Below, in pieces: positions 53,057 to 64,000 of a stretch of 64,000 nt of DNA. Source of the stretch: Trichomonas vaginalis G3. Taxonomy: Eukaryota > Parabasalia > Trichomonadida > Trichomonadidae. The notes under the pieces were generated by a model. That model saw only the letters and a program-made list of their open reading frames with translations. It did not search any database and had not been told where the DNA came from. Position numbers and translations under genes: made by a program. The stretch's first letter is position 1. Each line of letters starts with the position of its first letter. The DNA lies in contig NC_067205.1 of the NCBI RefSeq assembly GCF_026262505.1, forward strand, positions 2,232,001 to 2,296,000, read 5' to 3'.

Positions 53057-54671
53057 AATTGTTTGTATTGAATAAATTACAGTCTTATTGCAAATGATTA
53101 ACTATAGTTACTACATTTATAATACGCATATAGAAAGGATTAATTTCAACATTAGAAATCCCGCCATTGGACATAACTTATAGTTCTAAATGCATTTATG
53201 CAGCATAAAATACAATAATATCGAACATCTTAGGCAGACTAGAAGTGCCGCCACGCCCAAACTTTGATATCATTGTCTCAGACTTTACTATGAAAATCTA
53301 GTCCTATAGGTGACAGTAAAAGTCTACCCAATGATCGCCTTGTTTGCTTCACCCCAAAATAATATTTGCGATTTCACCGACAAAAGATAAAATACCAAAT
53401 ATGACGAATGAAGAAGTACTACTAGCATAACCTAATTATTGATAACAGTTTGAATTTCCTATTTATTCAAAATTGGTAAAATTACGATATCAAATAAGAT
53501 CGATTAAGTGATATAGTATACTTGAATTATGATAACTATGTTTCATATCCATAGTAGATTACCATCACTGACTATTTTTTGATAGGATCAAAATTTTCAA
53601 ATAATGAAAAATGAATATTTATATTCTAACTTATATAGCATGCTGATTTGCTTTTTATGCCATCAAAAGATTCATATCTATTATAGCCTACTCATTTAAT
53701 AAAAATAATTTTTGAAATTTTAAGTTTCTATAATTTACTGCTTCAATATAGCTCAGTAATGAGCACTATTGATACAGCTATTAAGCTTTTCATATTATGC
53801 AATTGTTAATGAATAACAAATAATGAATATAGCATGAATTAAGCTTAATAAAGATCATATAATGTGAATTACGATATTAGTATCTATATTACGATGGCCA
53901 ATGTGAAAGATAACAGTATTTTTTAAAATATCTTTGAAAACTCCGTAAAACTCTCGTATTATGGTATTTATTGAATGTACGAAGTTAATGTCTAATTGAC
54001 AATACTATAGTCATATTGATTAGATAAAAATATAGGAAATCTTTTGCAATGAGCATTTTTGTAGTAAAATATATTGCTTTTACAAAATAATATTCATGGA
54101 TTCTTACTTACAAACTCAAATAAAGGATGATTATATAGAAAAATAAAAATTTGTTAGTAATCAAACAAAATATTAATAGTAGTGCTTCAAAGAAATTCAA
54201 TGAAATCTAACGTGTCCATATTGAATTATTTCGGCCTCTCTTTATGAAATTCGTTTATAACATATTATCAGGATGCTAAAAAAGTGCGTGTGTCAAATAT
54301 TTAAGGTTCTTTTTTGAGAACAACCGCTAAATAACTATGATATATAACAAAACTATTTCCCATATCTTTTGAGCAAAAAACTAAAAATTGAGAGTGGTAG
54401 CACTTCTGACAGACTCTCAAAATTTTCAATGTTATTTTAAATTGAATTAGACTATTGTTGAGACTCCGATGCTTATAAAAGAATGCATATGTTATTAATA
54501 ACAAAATTTGTATAAATGTCATTCCAAAAAAAATTTAAATGCCTTTTTTTTGTAGAGATGCGAGTTTCCGAATTTTTTTAGCCCTGGGATGTCATAACCG
54601 CTGCGGTTTTGTAAAATTTGGGATAAATTTTGACAATCCATTTTTTGTGGGATGTACGTTTATATCAATTT
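53057..54671. other. Host intergenic region, no gene seen
   Basis: AT-rich. The duplicated part ends at about 53608. No convincing frame, RNA gene or repeat recognised. Confidence 0.5.
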
Positions 54672-55275
54672 GCTCGGCGTTTGCCGAGCTATTGTACAAT
54701 CCTACTCGAATTCATTACGCAGCCCTGGTCACTCAAAGGCCAGGGCATACAATTACAAAATAGTAGAGTGAGACTCTTCTAATTTCTTCCAATCACAAGA
54801 AAGATCTTAGAAGAGCCTCACTCTACTCGAACACATTACGCAGCCCTGGTCACTCAAAGGCCAGGGCATACAATTACAAAATAGTAGAGTGAGACTCTTC
54901 TAATTTCTTCCAATCACAAGGAAGATCTTAGAAGAGCCTCACTCTACTCGAACACATTACGCAGCTCCTGCTCAACAATGAGCAGGTCTTACCACTTTGA
55001 GAGGCTTTCGTTCGAGTTCTGATGCAGATCCCAACGCGAGCGAGAGTCTCTCAAGCAAGCTTCTAATTCGTAGCTAGAGTTTCACTCTTATGAACTGGCA
55101 GCCAATTTGAGAGACTTTCGCTCGAGATCTAATGAAAAATCAGAACTCGGCCAAAAATTGCCCAAACAGGCTTGTAATTCGTAGCTATAGTATTGATCGT
55201 ATGGATGTGTTGCCAATATGAGAGACTTTCGCTCGATGTCTGATATTGCATCAGACATCGAGCGAAAGTCACTCA
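54672..55275. repeat. Tandem hairpin cluster in host intergenic DNA
   Basis: Opens with GCTCGGC-GTTT-GCCGAGC (54672-54689). Then a 121-bp unit twice (from 54721 and 54842), each with a 7-bp hairpin (GCCCTGG/CCAGGGC) and a 20-pair hairpin with one A/C mismatch (54762-54827 and 54883-54948). Then CCTGCTC/GAGCAGG (54967-54986). Then a 110-bp unit three times (GAGAGRCTTTCG at ~54999, 55111 and 55221); the first folds over 22 positions with wobbles (54997-55054), the third has 21 perfect pairs plus four (55219-55275, 5-nt loop). No coding frame. Stem sizes match the hairpin array in Maverick A. Confidence 0.8.
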
Positions 55276-56106
55276 AAACAGCTTAGACATGTCTATTTTG
55301 ACGGCATTAAATGATTTCATAGGAAATGTCTCAGTTGTTAATTAAGTTCACGTGAGCTTTTATGAATGAAAATAAGTAAAAAAAAAGAATTTTCTCAAAA
55401 AAAATTGTGTACGCATTGAAATTTTTATCTATAAATTTAGATATGTCATCAATAATATAATTTTAAATTCGTGGAGTACACTTGGGATAATTGAATATGG
55501 GCTACCCCATCCCAACCTCTCAAACTTCCTCTGAATTTGGACAAGGTATCCCAATCCCAAAGACCTATCTGAATAAAATGAAATAAGTATATTATATATA
55601 TTATTTATTTGCTAATAATGAGCATAAATCGCTAAAATTATGAAGAAATTAAAAATTAAAAATTAAAATTAGAAAAAAATGTTGATTTAATGAGAGAATA
55701 TTGTATAAAAATAGAATTATTAGCTAAAATATGTATTAATTTTATGATATTTCAATCACATTAACGAAAATCGCCCATTTTTAATTCAAATGGGCGGGAA
55801 AAAAATAAAATTCCAAAAAAAAAATTGAATTGGGGAAACGATAGGGGACGGGATATGAGAAACCCCATATGTTTGGGAATTTTTCGCATCACTATTTTTT
55901 GGGATATCTCTCTCGGCCAATCGTCTTCGTTCTTCCATTAACGTTTCATAAGGGAGTTCTTATTGTTGCATTTATGCTTTCTATTACCGGAAAATTTATG
56001 TTAAGCACTTTCATTCCAATATTTCATGCTTCTATACTGAAAAATAACTTCATTAAAATTCCAACAGACGGAACTATAAGAGACCATTTTGGTTATCCAG
56101 GAAGGT
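55276..56106. other. Host intergenic region, no gene seen
   Basis: AT-rich; a 90-residue open stretch around 55869-56106 shows no recognised domain and is cut by the duplication junction. Possibly a gene fragment. Confidence 0.4.
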
Positions 56107-56615
56107 TCAATGTCATGAACTCTTATAGAACCACTATATAATAGTCTAGCAGATATACTATCCAGTCTATATATTCTGCTTTTCAAAACCTCTCTCACAA
56201 TATTTTTCTTATCTAATGGGATTACGTTCCATCTTACCTATATGAATCTTTTCTTTTAACTCTTCAATATTTTGTTTGTGTCTGGAATATGTTTGAGACG
56301 GTTCCATATAGTTGTCGAAGTCATTGCATATAATCTTTGAGTCGGAAATACAGTATGGCACAAATGAGATATATAGAAACTTCCACCGAACAAATCTACA
56401 AATGTTAGACCATTCGGTAGTTTCTTAAGTTCTCTCAATATAATATCTTTACATTTACTCTTATTTCCAAAGAACGGTAACGGTGGTTTTGTAAAATTCA
56501 TTTATATATAATAATAAAAATGTTTTTTCCTGAAAAGTGACAGAAAGTGACGGGGGGCAGAGGGCACGAAGTGCCTGGAAGCCCCACTACCTTTTTTTTT
56601 TTTTTTTTTTTTTTT
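56107..56615 (+). mobile_element. Right-end piece of Maverick B in the duplication
   Basis: Part of the methyltransferase gene, the terminal repeat (about 56552-56591), poly(T)24, then the same ATGTAA flank. It came along with the host segment and is not an independent insertion. Broken, with several breaks. Confidence 0.85.
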
Positions 56616-57151
56616 ATGTAACTATAAAACATCCAAATTTTCTCTTTAAATTTGGATTTAATTTTAAGAGAATTTTTCAAAGGTTTACTTCATCACAATT
56701 TTTAAAAAGATTTTAAATAAGAAGTTCTTATAATAAACTAAATGGTTAAGAAATAAATTTACCCTTGTCAGACGATTATTTTATTTTTTCAGATAAATAA
56801 TCGTATTCCGGACTAGGGACTTCCACAGTAACTATTTTTACAAATATACTTTTCTATTCTGCAAGAAAATTTACCCTTTTCTATCAAATTTTCTAAATAA
56901 TATTGAATTTAATTTTTGGTTTAGGGTGTGTTCGACCTTGACATACTAAAGTTTTAGAATTATATATCTAGTGATTCACATTCTAATAGAAAATAAACTT
57001 TGTTGATAATGAGCAAAGTAATAGATTTCTTCTTCAGTTTTTGATGACTAAGGTAGTGTTCAATCCTTCAAACATGATTGGTGAAGCAAATACTATACTA
57101 ATTCACACATAGACATATCTGAAATGTGATTATCTCTTCACTTCTTTTCAA

Positions 57152-58988
57152 ATGATTTCATTTCGGGCTTCAACTCTCAAGGCTCCGAAATGGAATATAT
57201 GTGTTTATTTCACTGATAATATTATGGCATTTTTCGCAATATTTCATCAAAAAAACTCAAAATTTGAACTTAAATTTCGAACCAAATCCAAATAAATATA
57301 TTTTCGACTTCAATACTTCAAACAAATGCTTTGAACACATAGATTTTACACATTCCGATACAAATTTCCCAAATGCTTTTCGCATACGAATAAAGAAGAT
57401 TATTTTCATTGCCATATTAAATATGACCTTACAATAAATCAAAATGTTATACATTAGTATTAGGATCTGCTTTTGTATTAGGAAAAGCTCTAGTAAATGA
57501 ATTACAAAAAAATAACGAATCTGTTATCAAATAAAGCAGCCACAACATATTAACTTACTTAGTCTATGGTTTTATGAAGCTCTAGATAGGATTCCAATCA
57601 AAAATATCTACCTTATTCAAGATGCTTTTACAGAGAACGAATTAGAGTATATAATAGCAATTTGAATGAATATTACTTCAAATATCAAATAAGGATCGTT
57701 ACTAATTCCAAAACATGATGAAAAAGACACAAATTTATCAGATTCTATTTGATAAAAATTTAATTGGTGCTATTACTATTCAGACCAGATATCGCAAGAA
57801 TATGATAATTTGTACAAGTATACAATCGGAATTAGCCAAACAATCCCAAATTTCACAAATATTTCGGATAATTTTGTTTCCTCGATTTCTTTGGCCAAAG
57901 ACATGATCTTCATGATGAACGATAAAAATTCCTATAGATCGGAAATTTCTCAGCTAAAACCTTTTCCTTTTTTAAATTTTCAAATCATTTTGAATAATTC
58001 ACAGAAAATTCAACAAAAAAACAGGCAAGAAGTAGAGGAATTATATAAATGGATGAAAGAGAACCACAAAATGAGTAAGAAACCATACGCAGAAATAGTT
58101 AATTTTGTAGATCAAGATAATTCGACACAAATCCAACAACTTGAAAAATTATACAACTATTATAGCTATATGATTGACAAACTAGTTGATTTACCACTCC
58201 AGTTTGTTCTTTTCTATTGCTCTTCAAGTAATGAACGTTTATAAGTTCAAAGTTCTTTATATAAGCCACAATATCAGAAATCGCTTAAGATATATAGTAT
58301 TGATAATGTATCAATGCGTCAGCTAAATTTATGGAAAGTTTTCAAAGAAATCAATATCTCGTGAATTTAGCAGCATGGATGACAGATTGTGAGTATATTT
58401 TTTACTCAAATCTAGATTTCTATCCGTCATTTTCATTCTTTTATGCAATTGAAAGAAAATTATTGACTCCTTTTTCTATCTTTTTATTCCCTTCAACCAC
58501 TGTATCAGAAATTGATCAGAAACAACTGAAAGAGTCAAAACATATAGAATCATCCATTTCTTTTCAAAATTCAACTAAAATTTTCACAATTGAGAATATG
58601 GTGAGAACTGGACTTAATGGAATGTTCGGATCCTCCAAAATATTATTAAGAGCAATTGATGGCTTTAAAGACAAGTTTACTTTTGTTATGTCAATTTATT
58701 CTCTCAAAGTTCCACCAATTATTAAGACTTTTGTAGGATCCCAAACTTTGTCCACTACATATGATATTCCGTACCATATAAGAGCATTGAAATGCAAGAA
58801 AACTTGTGCAAAGGAGCTCATTTTAAAAAGAATAATAAAACACCTCATTATTTATGGGGACGGTCATATGAGTTCATTGATTCTACTAGAAAATCGGAAA
58901 GATACGGCCACATTGCTTTCAATGTGATAGAAACTACTAATAACACAAACACCATTAAATATATACGTATTTCACTGATGAGATATGA
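57152..58988 (+). pseudogene. Broken copy of the type II membrane protein gene
   Basis: Matches 47624-49474 over its length; the Inr TCACTT is kept upstream. About fifteen net lost bases cause many frameshifts: open stretches remain at about 57810-58244 and 58331-58900. Almost all differences are single-base deletions, for example within runs of C or T. Confidence 0.85.
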
Positions 58989-59331
58989 AATAACTATCTT
59001 TTAGATAATAAATATGTTTGTATTTATATTAAATATTTGTTTGCAATGCATGATAACAATTATTTCTTTTTTTATGGCATTTTTCAGTTCAAAAGTAACA
59101 TTTTATATCGATGAACTCAAAATCCATAATCAATCATATAATTATCATATTAATTCTTCATATTGAAAAATAATTAAATTTCATTTTTCATTAGATATGT
59201 AAAATTATATGACATGCATTATCGATTAATATATCTGAAGGTTAGTTATCAATTACATTGTAATAATTTGTTTGATATAAGGGTAAGCATTATATATATG
59301 TTTTATTAGGAATAAGCCAATTTACTCCTGC

Positions 59332-59744
59332 TGTGGTTGCTCAGCCTGCTCACGGCGTGGGCCGCGGAAGCCACCGCGCTGTGGGCGATCGCCACGTGGG
59401 CCATTGCCGAAGCGGCGTGGGGCCACGGCCTTGTGGGCGGTCACGGCGTGTTTCGAGGACCTTAGCCTCGGCTTCGCGGAGTGTAGCTGGCGGCGTTGGC
59501 TGGAAGGCCGAAATAGTTGCGGAGGACTCAATGCCCTTGTCTGTAAGTGTGTAGTAAGCATGAGACCAGGCGTATGTCTTTATGCAGAAGCCCTTTGTAA
59601 CGAAGGCGCGGCCGATCTGTATGGGTAGATGTTGAGGCAGTCGAGTTCCTCGTGTGTGCCGGACTGGATATCGGAAACGCAAAGGACACCGTTTTCGAAG
59701 AGGTAGCGAAGAATTCTCCTGCGGATCGCAGTTGGCATATACAT
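59332..59744 (-). pseudogene. Broken copy of ribosomal protein eS10
   Basis: Matches 49809-50234 but is 13 bp shorter overall, so the frame is lost more than once. Signatures AWSHAYYTLTDKGIE and the first ~45 codons are still recognisable. Confidence 0.85.
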
Positions 59745-60268
59745 GTTGCGAAAGGAAGACCATAGCCGCCCGATGGATTCAAATCCTTCGTTATCTTCGA
59801 AGAATAGAGAAATATTTTAGACATACTGTATATAATTTAATTATCACTAATTAGACCTGAATCAGTTTACAACAAAATGAAAAAAATATCAGTTGATTTC
59901 TAAATAAGTCGATATATAGATGGAAGGCCAATAACTAATAAATTCATAATTTCATCTTGAATAAACCTTATCACTTTTCCCCTACAATTTCAAAAATTGA
60001 TTTTATATATTAGTATAATATCAATGAAATACCATTAAATAAGTTTTACACAATATATTAGTACTACCATATCTTTATATAGATTACTCTTTTAGGAAAT
60101 ATCCAAATTGAAGATTAAATATATAATAAATTCATTCCAGATCAGAACCTTGCCTCTTTTGCCCACTAGAAACTTATTTATCTATAAAGATGGCCTACAA
60201 TAATGTAGTCTAAGCGATATCAAAATTGAAAGAATTTTTTTTGTCACTTTCATTTCAATTTTTTTACA

Positions 60269-62544
60269 ATGAGCTTTTTTTGGACAAAATCAGCGCGAAG
60301 CCTGAACAATATTCATCAAGAAGTTAAAGAAACATGCACATGGCGAGAGTTCAAAAAGCAAATCTCAAAAAACAACAATTTATTACTTTAGAAAAGATTA
60401 TCAAATTACAAGAGAATATGTGCTTAAATTATATTCAAAAATGCCAAGAGCAGCAGATTTAGATACGTCACTAAAGCAATTTTATTATACTAACAAAGAT
60501 CTTAGTATTCGAACCGATTTTGCATCCTTAGGAATCGACAAACAAGTTCTCGATGAATTCATTATGCATCTATCAAAAAATTTAAGTACATTTGCGTCGA
60601 CAGTTCAATACGACAAATTTGTTTCAGGATTGGCTCTAAAATTCATTCCTTTGACTTCAATCCATTGCATTATGCATTATTTTCTGCTCTTCCATCATAT
60701 TCGGATACTGCTGGTCTTCTGAATTGGCAGAATCATACATTGACTTTTTATTTAATTCTGCCTTTACGAATCGCACGTTTTCATTGCTCCATCTTACTTT
60801 ATCACTTTCAAATTTCATAAGAGTATCCATCGGACCAGTATTTTTCAAGAAAACAATGGGAAATGAACTTTTGGATTTAATATTGCCATTAAAAGTTACA
60901 GATCAAGACATATAAAAATGCTGCGCTGACTATAACTAAAAACAGTTACAAAATATTACGTTAATTCCTCGTCACGTTCGTAGAATAATCAGAAGATTTT
61001 TTAACATTGATGAAAACAAACTTATGACAGCAGAAAGTTTCGTTTGTGAATGTTTGGTTAACGCTGCAATCAAAAATCCAAAAGAATACGGAATTTTTGA
61101 TTTCTATTTATTTAAGTCAGAATACTTCACTAGGCTTAATAATTTATGTCACACATTCCAATTTGCTGCTTCTGGTGATTCTATTTCTGATTTACATAGT
61201 GCTTTTGTTGATTTTGTTTCCGAATGTGAGAATGTTGATGAAATTCCAGACTTACCGTTAGTCTCGCACATCCTACCATTGCTTAAGATGTCAGATTTCC
61301 CCATGGTTCAATCACTTACCGATGCAGTTACCCTTGCATACTTAGTTTTGAACAGCGACTGCCATCCAAAGCTGAAACAGCTCGCTGAAATAATATTTGA
61401 GAACAAGAAGTACCCGTTCTGCTTTTTCCAAGTTGTTTTGAAGGACTTATCTCATTTCAGATCACAACAAGGCGACGCAAACAACATGGATCAGATAATT
61501 CCAGCCAAACTACAAAGACTATCTTTAATTTCTTTGAGCAAGCCCCTGTTTGCGAAACGCTCCGAATAATTTTATCGAATTTCTCAATTTCCATCGAAGA
61601 AAAGCAGATCTTGAGCATAAAGAAGACCACCAGATTATTCTACAGCGATATTTATCCCTTCTTCCTAAACAAGGAAGCAGAGAATGGGCAGATATAATTC
61701 CTTCTCTCGAAGATGAGCTCGAAAGACAGAAACTATATGCTACATTGAAGAAGAATCACTCTCTAAGTTATCTTACTAGGAACAAGCATTGATTCAATGA
61801 TAAAAAGACTGAAATCGATTTCTTCCAATCCACACAATGCGTTTTACTACAATTTGTTTGAAGAATTTTGGATGCGAACCAAGATATCAAAGGAAACTTC
61901 GAAAGTAGATCAATCGAATACTTTCAATCACTTTCGAAATTTTATTCAGTTTTCGAATCGTACTGTAGCAGGATTAGAGCGGTTATAGCAGATGATGAAG
62001 CATATACCAATGTTCTTATCTGTTTTCATACGTATATTATGACTTATCTCCCAATTGACATGTACATTGCATTTAATCCACAGTTTAAGAAGAATGATGA
62101 CTTCTTATCACATCCACCAGAGAAAATGGTGCAAGAATTGTGCATTGCTCCTTCAGCTGAAAAAGTCAGAAAATATTTTGATAATACAGAGATATTAGCT
62201 TGCAATTGCCGAAATTTCAGAAGCAAGGATCATTCCTATCCCAGTTATAGCTCTTGGGCATTTAAATGAAGCAATTTATATTTTGAATACGCTTTTCTTC
62301 ATGGAATACGCTCAGGAGCTCAGGCAGATGAACTACACCAATTATAGTCTATCTGATCCTCAAGTGCAGAATTCCAAACATGTATTCGTTTGTTATGTAC
62401 TTGAAAGACTTTTTACTCAACCTTTGCACGAAACAGTTCATGATAATCAAAGAGAGCAACATTGTTGGACTTACTCATATTATTAACCATGTTACTTCAA
62501 TATTTGAAGCAATTCCGGATATACAAGAGAAAAAGATTAAATAA
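60269..62544 (+). pseudogene. Broken copy of the VPS9 gene
   Basis: Matches 50765-53056, 16 bp shorter net, with a dozen or more frameshifts spread along it. The Inr pair (TCACTT, TCATTT) is kept. Confidence 0.85.
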
Positions 62545-63109
62545 AATTGTTTGTATTGAATAAATTACAGTCTTATTGCAAATGATTAACTATAGTTACT
62601 ACATTTTAATACGCATATAGAAAGGATTAATTTCAACATTAGAAATCCCGCCATTGGACATAACTTATAGTTCAAATGCATTTATGCAGCAAAAAATACA
62701 TAATATCGAACATCTTAGGCAGACTAGAAGTGCCGCCACGCCCAAACTTTGATATCATTGTCTCAGACTTTACTATGAAAATCTAGTCCTATAGGTGACA
62801 GTAAAAGTCTACCCAATGATCGCCTTGTTTGCTTCACCCCAAAAATAATATTTGCGATTTCACCGACAAAAGATAAAATACCAAATATGACGAATGAAGA
62901 AGTACTACTAGCATAACCTAATTATTGATAACAGTTTGAATTTCCTATTTATTCAAAATTGGTAAAATTACGATATCAAATAAGATCGATTAAGTGATAT
63001 AGTATACTTGAATTATGATAACTATGTTTCATATCCATAGTAGATTACCATCACTGACTATTTTTTGATAGGATCAAAATTTTCAAATAATGAAAATATA
63101 TAATATATT

Positions 63110-63500
63110 CTATGTCAACATATGTTTTGTCTGCTAGTTCAGGATGAGTATGTTCTTTCGTTGCATATGTTGCATCTGCTCTGTCATGTTCTTCTTGAAC
63201 TTTTTCAATGACATACTCTTTGTCAGCTTTGTTGTCAATATCTGCCTTCAAAAGAAGTTCATCTATAGGTTTCTCGTTTAAAGTTCTTTTTGTTGGATTT
63301 ATACAAACAGTATGGTTCTTACTGTCTTGAAACAGAAACTCATCTGTCATTGGGTTTATCGTCAGTTTTAAGTTTCCTTCTTTCAATGACTCAGATATCT
63401 TAGAATAGTTTGAAAAGTTTGTTGTGTTCTTATTTAGAGCTTGCAAAATGAGTTGTCGGTTGTGTTGTATTTCTCTCATAGACGCTGTTTCTTTCGACAT
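63110..63500 (-). pseudogene. Tail-fibre-like protein of Maverick C, N-terminal part
   Basis: The conserved fibre head (REIQHNRQLILQALNKN, NPMTDEFLFQDSK) and the start of the shaft. The rest is not present; the junction with the duplicated host segment lies here. Confidence 0.75.
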
Positions 63501-63517
63501 TTTTATTCTAGATAAAA

Positions 63518-64000
63518 TATGCTTTCAATAGAAAAAGAAAATTCAAGAGTTGCTACAACTAAACCATTAGATGAACTTTTTACTAATGTCGGTCAAAAGT
63601 TTGAGACAGAGACCGTAAAGCATGAAGGCTATCGTTTTGACTACCCATTAAGATGGCTAAGAGACCCATCTGTCACAAAAGCTATTGGCTTTCGTAGAAT
63701 GAAGTTTGTGTCTGTAGAAGATAAAAGTTTTCCATTTATTGTAAGGTTTCATATAGATTATATATCTGAAGGGAAACGAAAAATGTGGGAAGAAATTGAG
63801 CTAATACAAGTTGACCTTTCATCTTCTCTACAGACTGCGTTAAAAAATATAGAAGATAAAATAAATTCATGTTATGCAAAATATGCTGATGAATATGCAA
63901 ATACCGAGAGCACACTTTATGTGAGAATTGTATATGACAAACAAAATTCACAAGTGTCATTTCAAATCTACGAAGACAATCCAAAGAAAGACGAACAAAT
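63518..64000 (+). CDS. Variable-body partner of the tail fibre, Maverick C (runs off the window)
   Basis: Open to the window end. Residues 1-65 are the same as in A (18594), then identity drops at once: VEDKSFPFIVRFHIDYISEG and the following ~90 residues have little in common with A beyond a similar strand and helix pattern. A sharp boundary between conserved head and variable body. Confidence 0.65.

Larger units (their letters stand above)
46563..53608 (+). repeat. Segmental duplication, copy 1
   Basis: About 7.05 kb reaching from inside the methyltransferase gene of Maverick B across its right end to host DNA after the VPS9 gene. Copy 2 is at 56107-63096. Host genes in this copy are open. 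Confidence 0.92.
56107..63096 (+). repeat. Segmental duplication, copy 2
   Basis: About 6.99 kb matching 46563-53608 in order and orientation. It is ~56 bp shorter, nearly all from scattered one-base losses; substitutions are few. Both edges are abrupt and share only short words with copy 1. Confidence 0.92.
63097..64000 (+). mobile_element. Part of a third Maverick (C)
   Basis: Begins inside a tail-fibre-like gene with no terminal repeat at the junction and runs out of the window. Orientation and gene order match A and B (fibre minus, partner plus). Confidence 0.85.

Noticed and set aside
54539-54763. 74-residue frame near 54.6 kb as a gene
   Set aside because: No domain, no initiator at a suitable distance, and it runs into the hairpin repeats.
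55088-55276. 62-residue minus-strand frame in the hairpin cluster
   Set aside because: Composed of the 110-bp hairpin repeats; not conserved as a frame between units.
56001-56501. Independent fourth Maverick insertion at 56.1 kb
   Set aside because: Its outer flank is the same ATGTAA-containing host DNA as that of B, so it is part of the segmental copy.
1-64000. tRNA, rRNA or other classical RNA genes
   Set aside because: No cloverleaf-like or rRNA-like sequence was recognised on either strand by reading; a covariance search was not possible.

Overview
The window is AT-rich, intron-poor eukaryotic DNA that looks like the parasite Trichomonas vaginalis or a close trichomonad. The reasons are: near-identical Maverick/Polinton virus-like elements packed side by side; two host genes that start 12-25 nt after a TCAYTW initiator; very short 5' leaders; and a D12-class adenine methyltransferase carried by the elements. 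All Maverick parts are treated here as fossils.

Layout. (1) 1-21278: Maverick A, whose left end lies outside the window. (2) 21310-47078: Maverick B, both ends present, 25.8 kb, flanked by the 6-bp direct repeat ATGTAA. Order in B: repeat-bearing acidic protein, large coiled-coil-rich protein, capsid-like protein, small genes, second structural candidate, SF3 helicase, HNH nuclease, SSB-like protein, packaging ATPase, an accessory block with repeated operator-like sites, a minisatellite between divergent genes, a variable cargo slot, DNA polymerase B, small virion-type genes, integrase, phage-tail-fibre-like protein with a divergent partner, and adenine methyltransferase. A is colinear with B from the capsid-like gene onward but differs in both accessory slots. 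(3) 47085-53608: host DNA with a type II membrane protein, ribosomal protein eS10 and a VPS9-domain protein. (4) 53609-56106: intergenic DNA with a cluster of tandem hairpins. (5) 56107-63096: a second copy of 46563-53608 (right end of Maverick B plus the three host genes), differing mostly by single-base indels, all three genes broken. (6) 63097-64000: part of a third Maverick (C), entered without a terminal repeat.

The most striking structure is an ~850-bp insertion in the integrase gene of A (14939-15785). It is bounded by an 11-bp inverted repeat and filled by a head-to-tail series of about ten long hairpins with 18-30 nt arms. Their stems differ in sequence but keep pairing, and most fall into two related families. 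It resembles a small-RNA precursor cluster or a DNA-hairpin array; I know of no named element like it. A second, independent hairpin series with 21-22 nt arms lies in host DNA at 54672-55275.

A second notable signal is in the accessory blocks. A and B each carry four copies of an operator-like site with one grammar (two direct words at 12-nt spacing, one palindrome, one inverted word; 47 bp in six of the eight), but the six-letter word is GGTGAA in A and TGTTAG in B. The minisatellite at the divergent promoter has likewise been replaced by an unrelated one of almost the same period.
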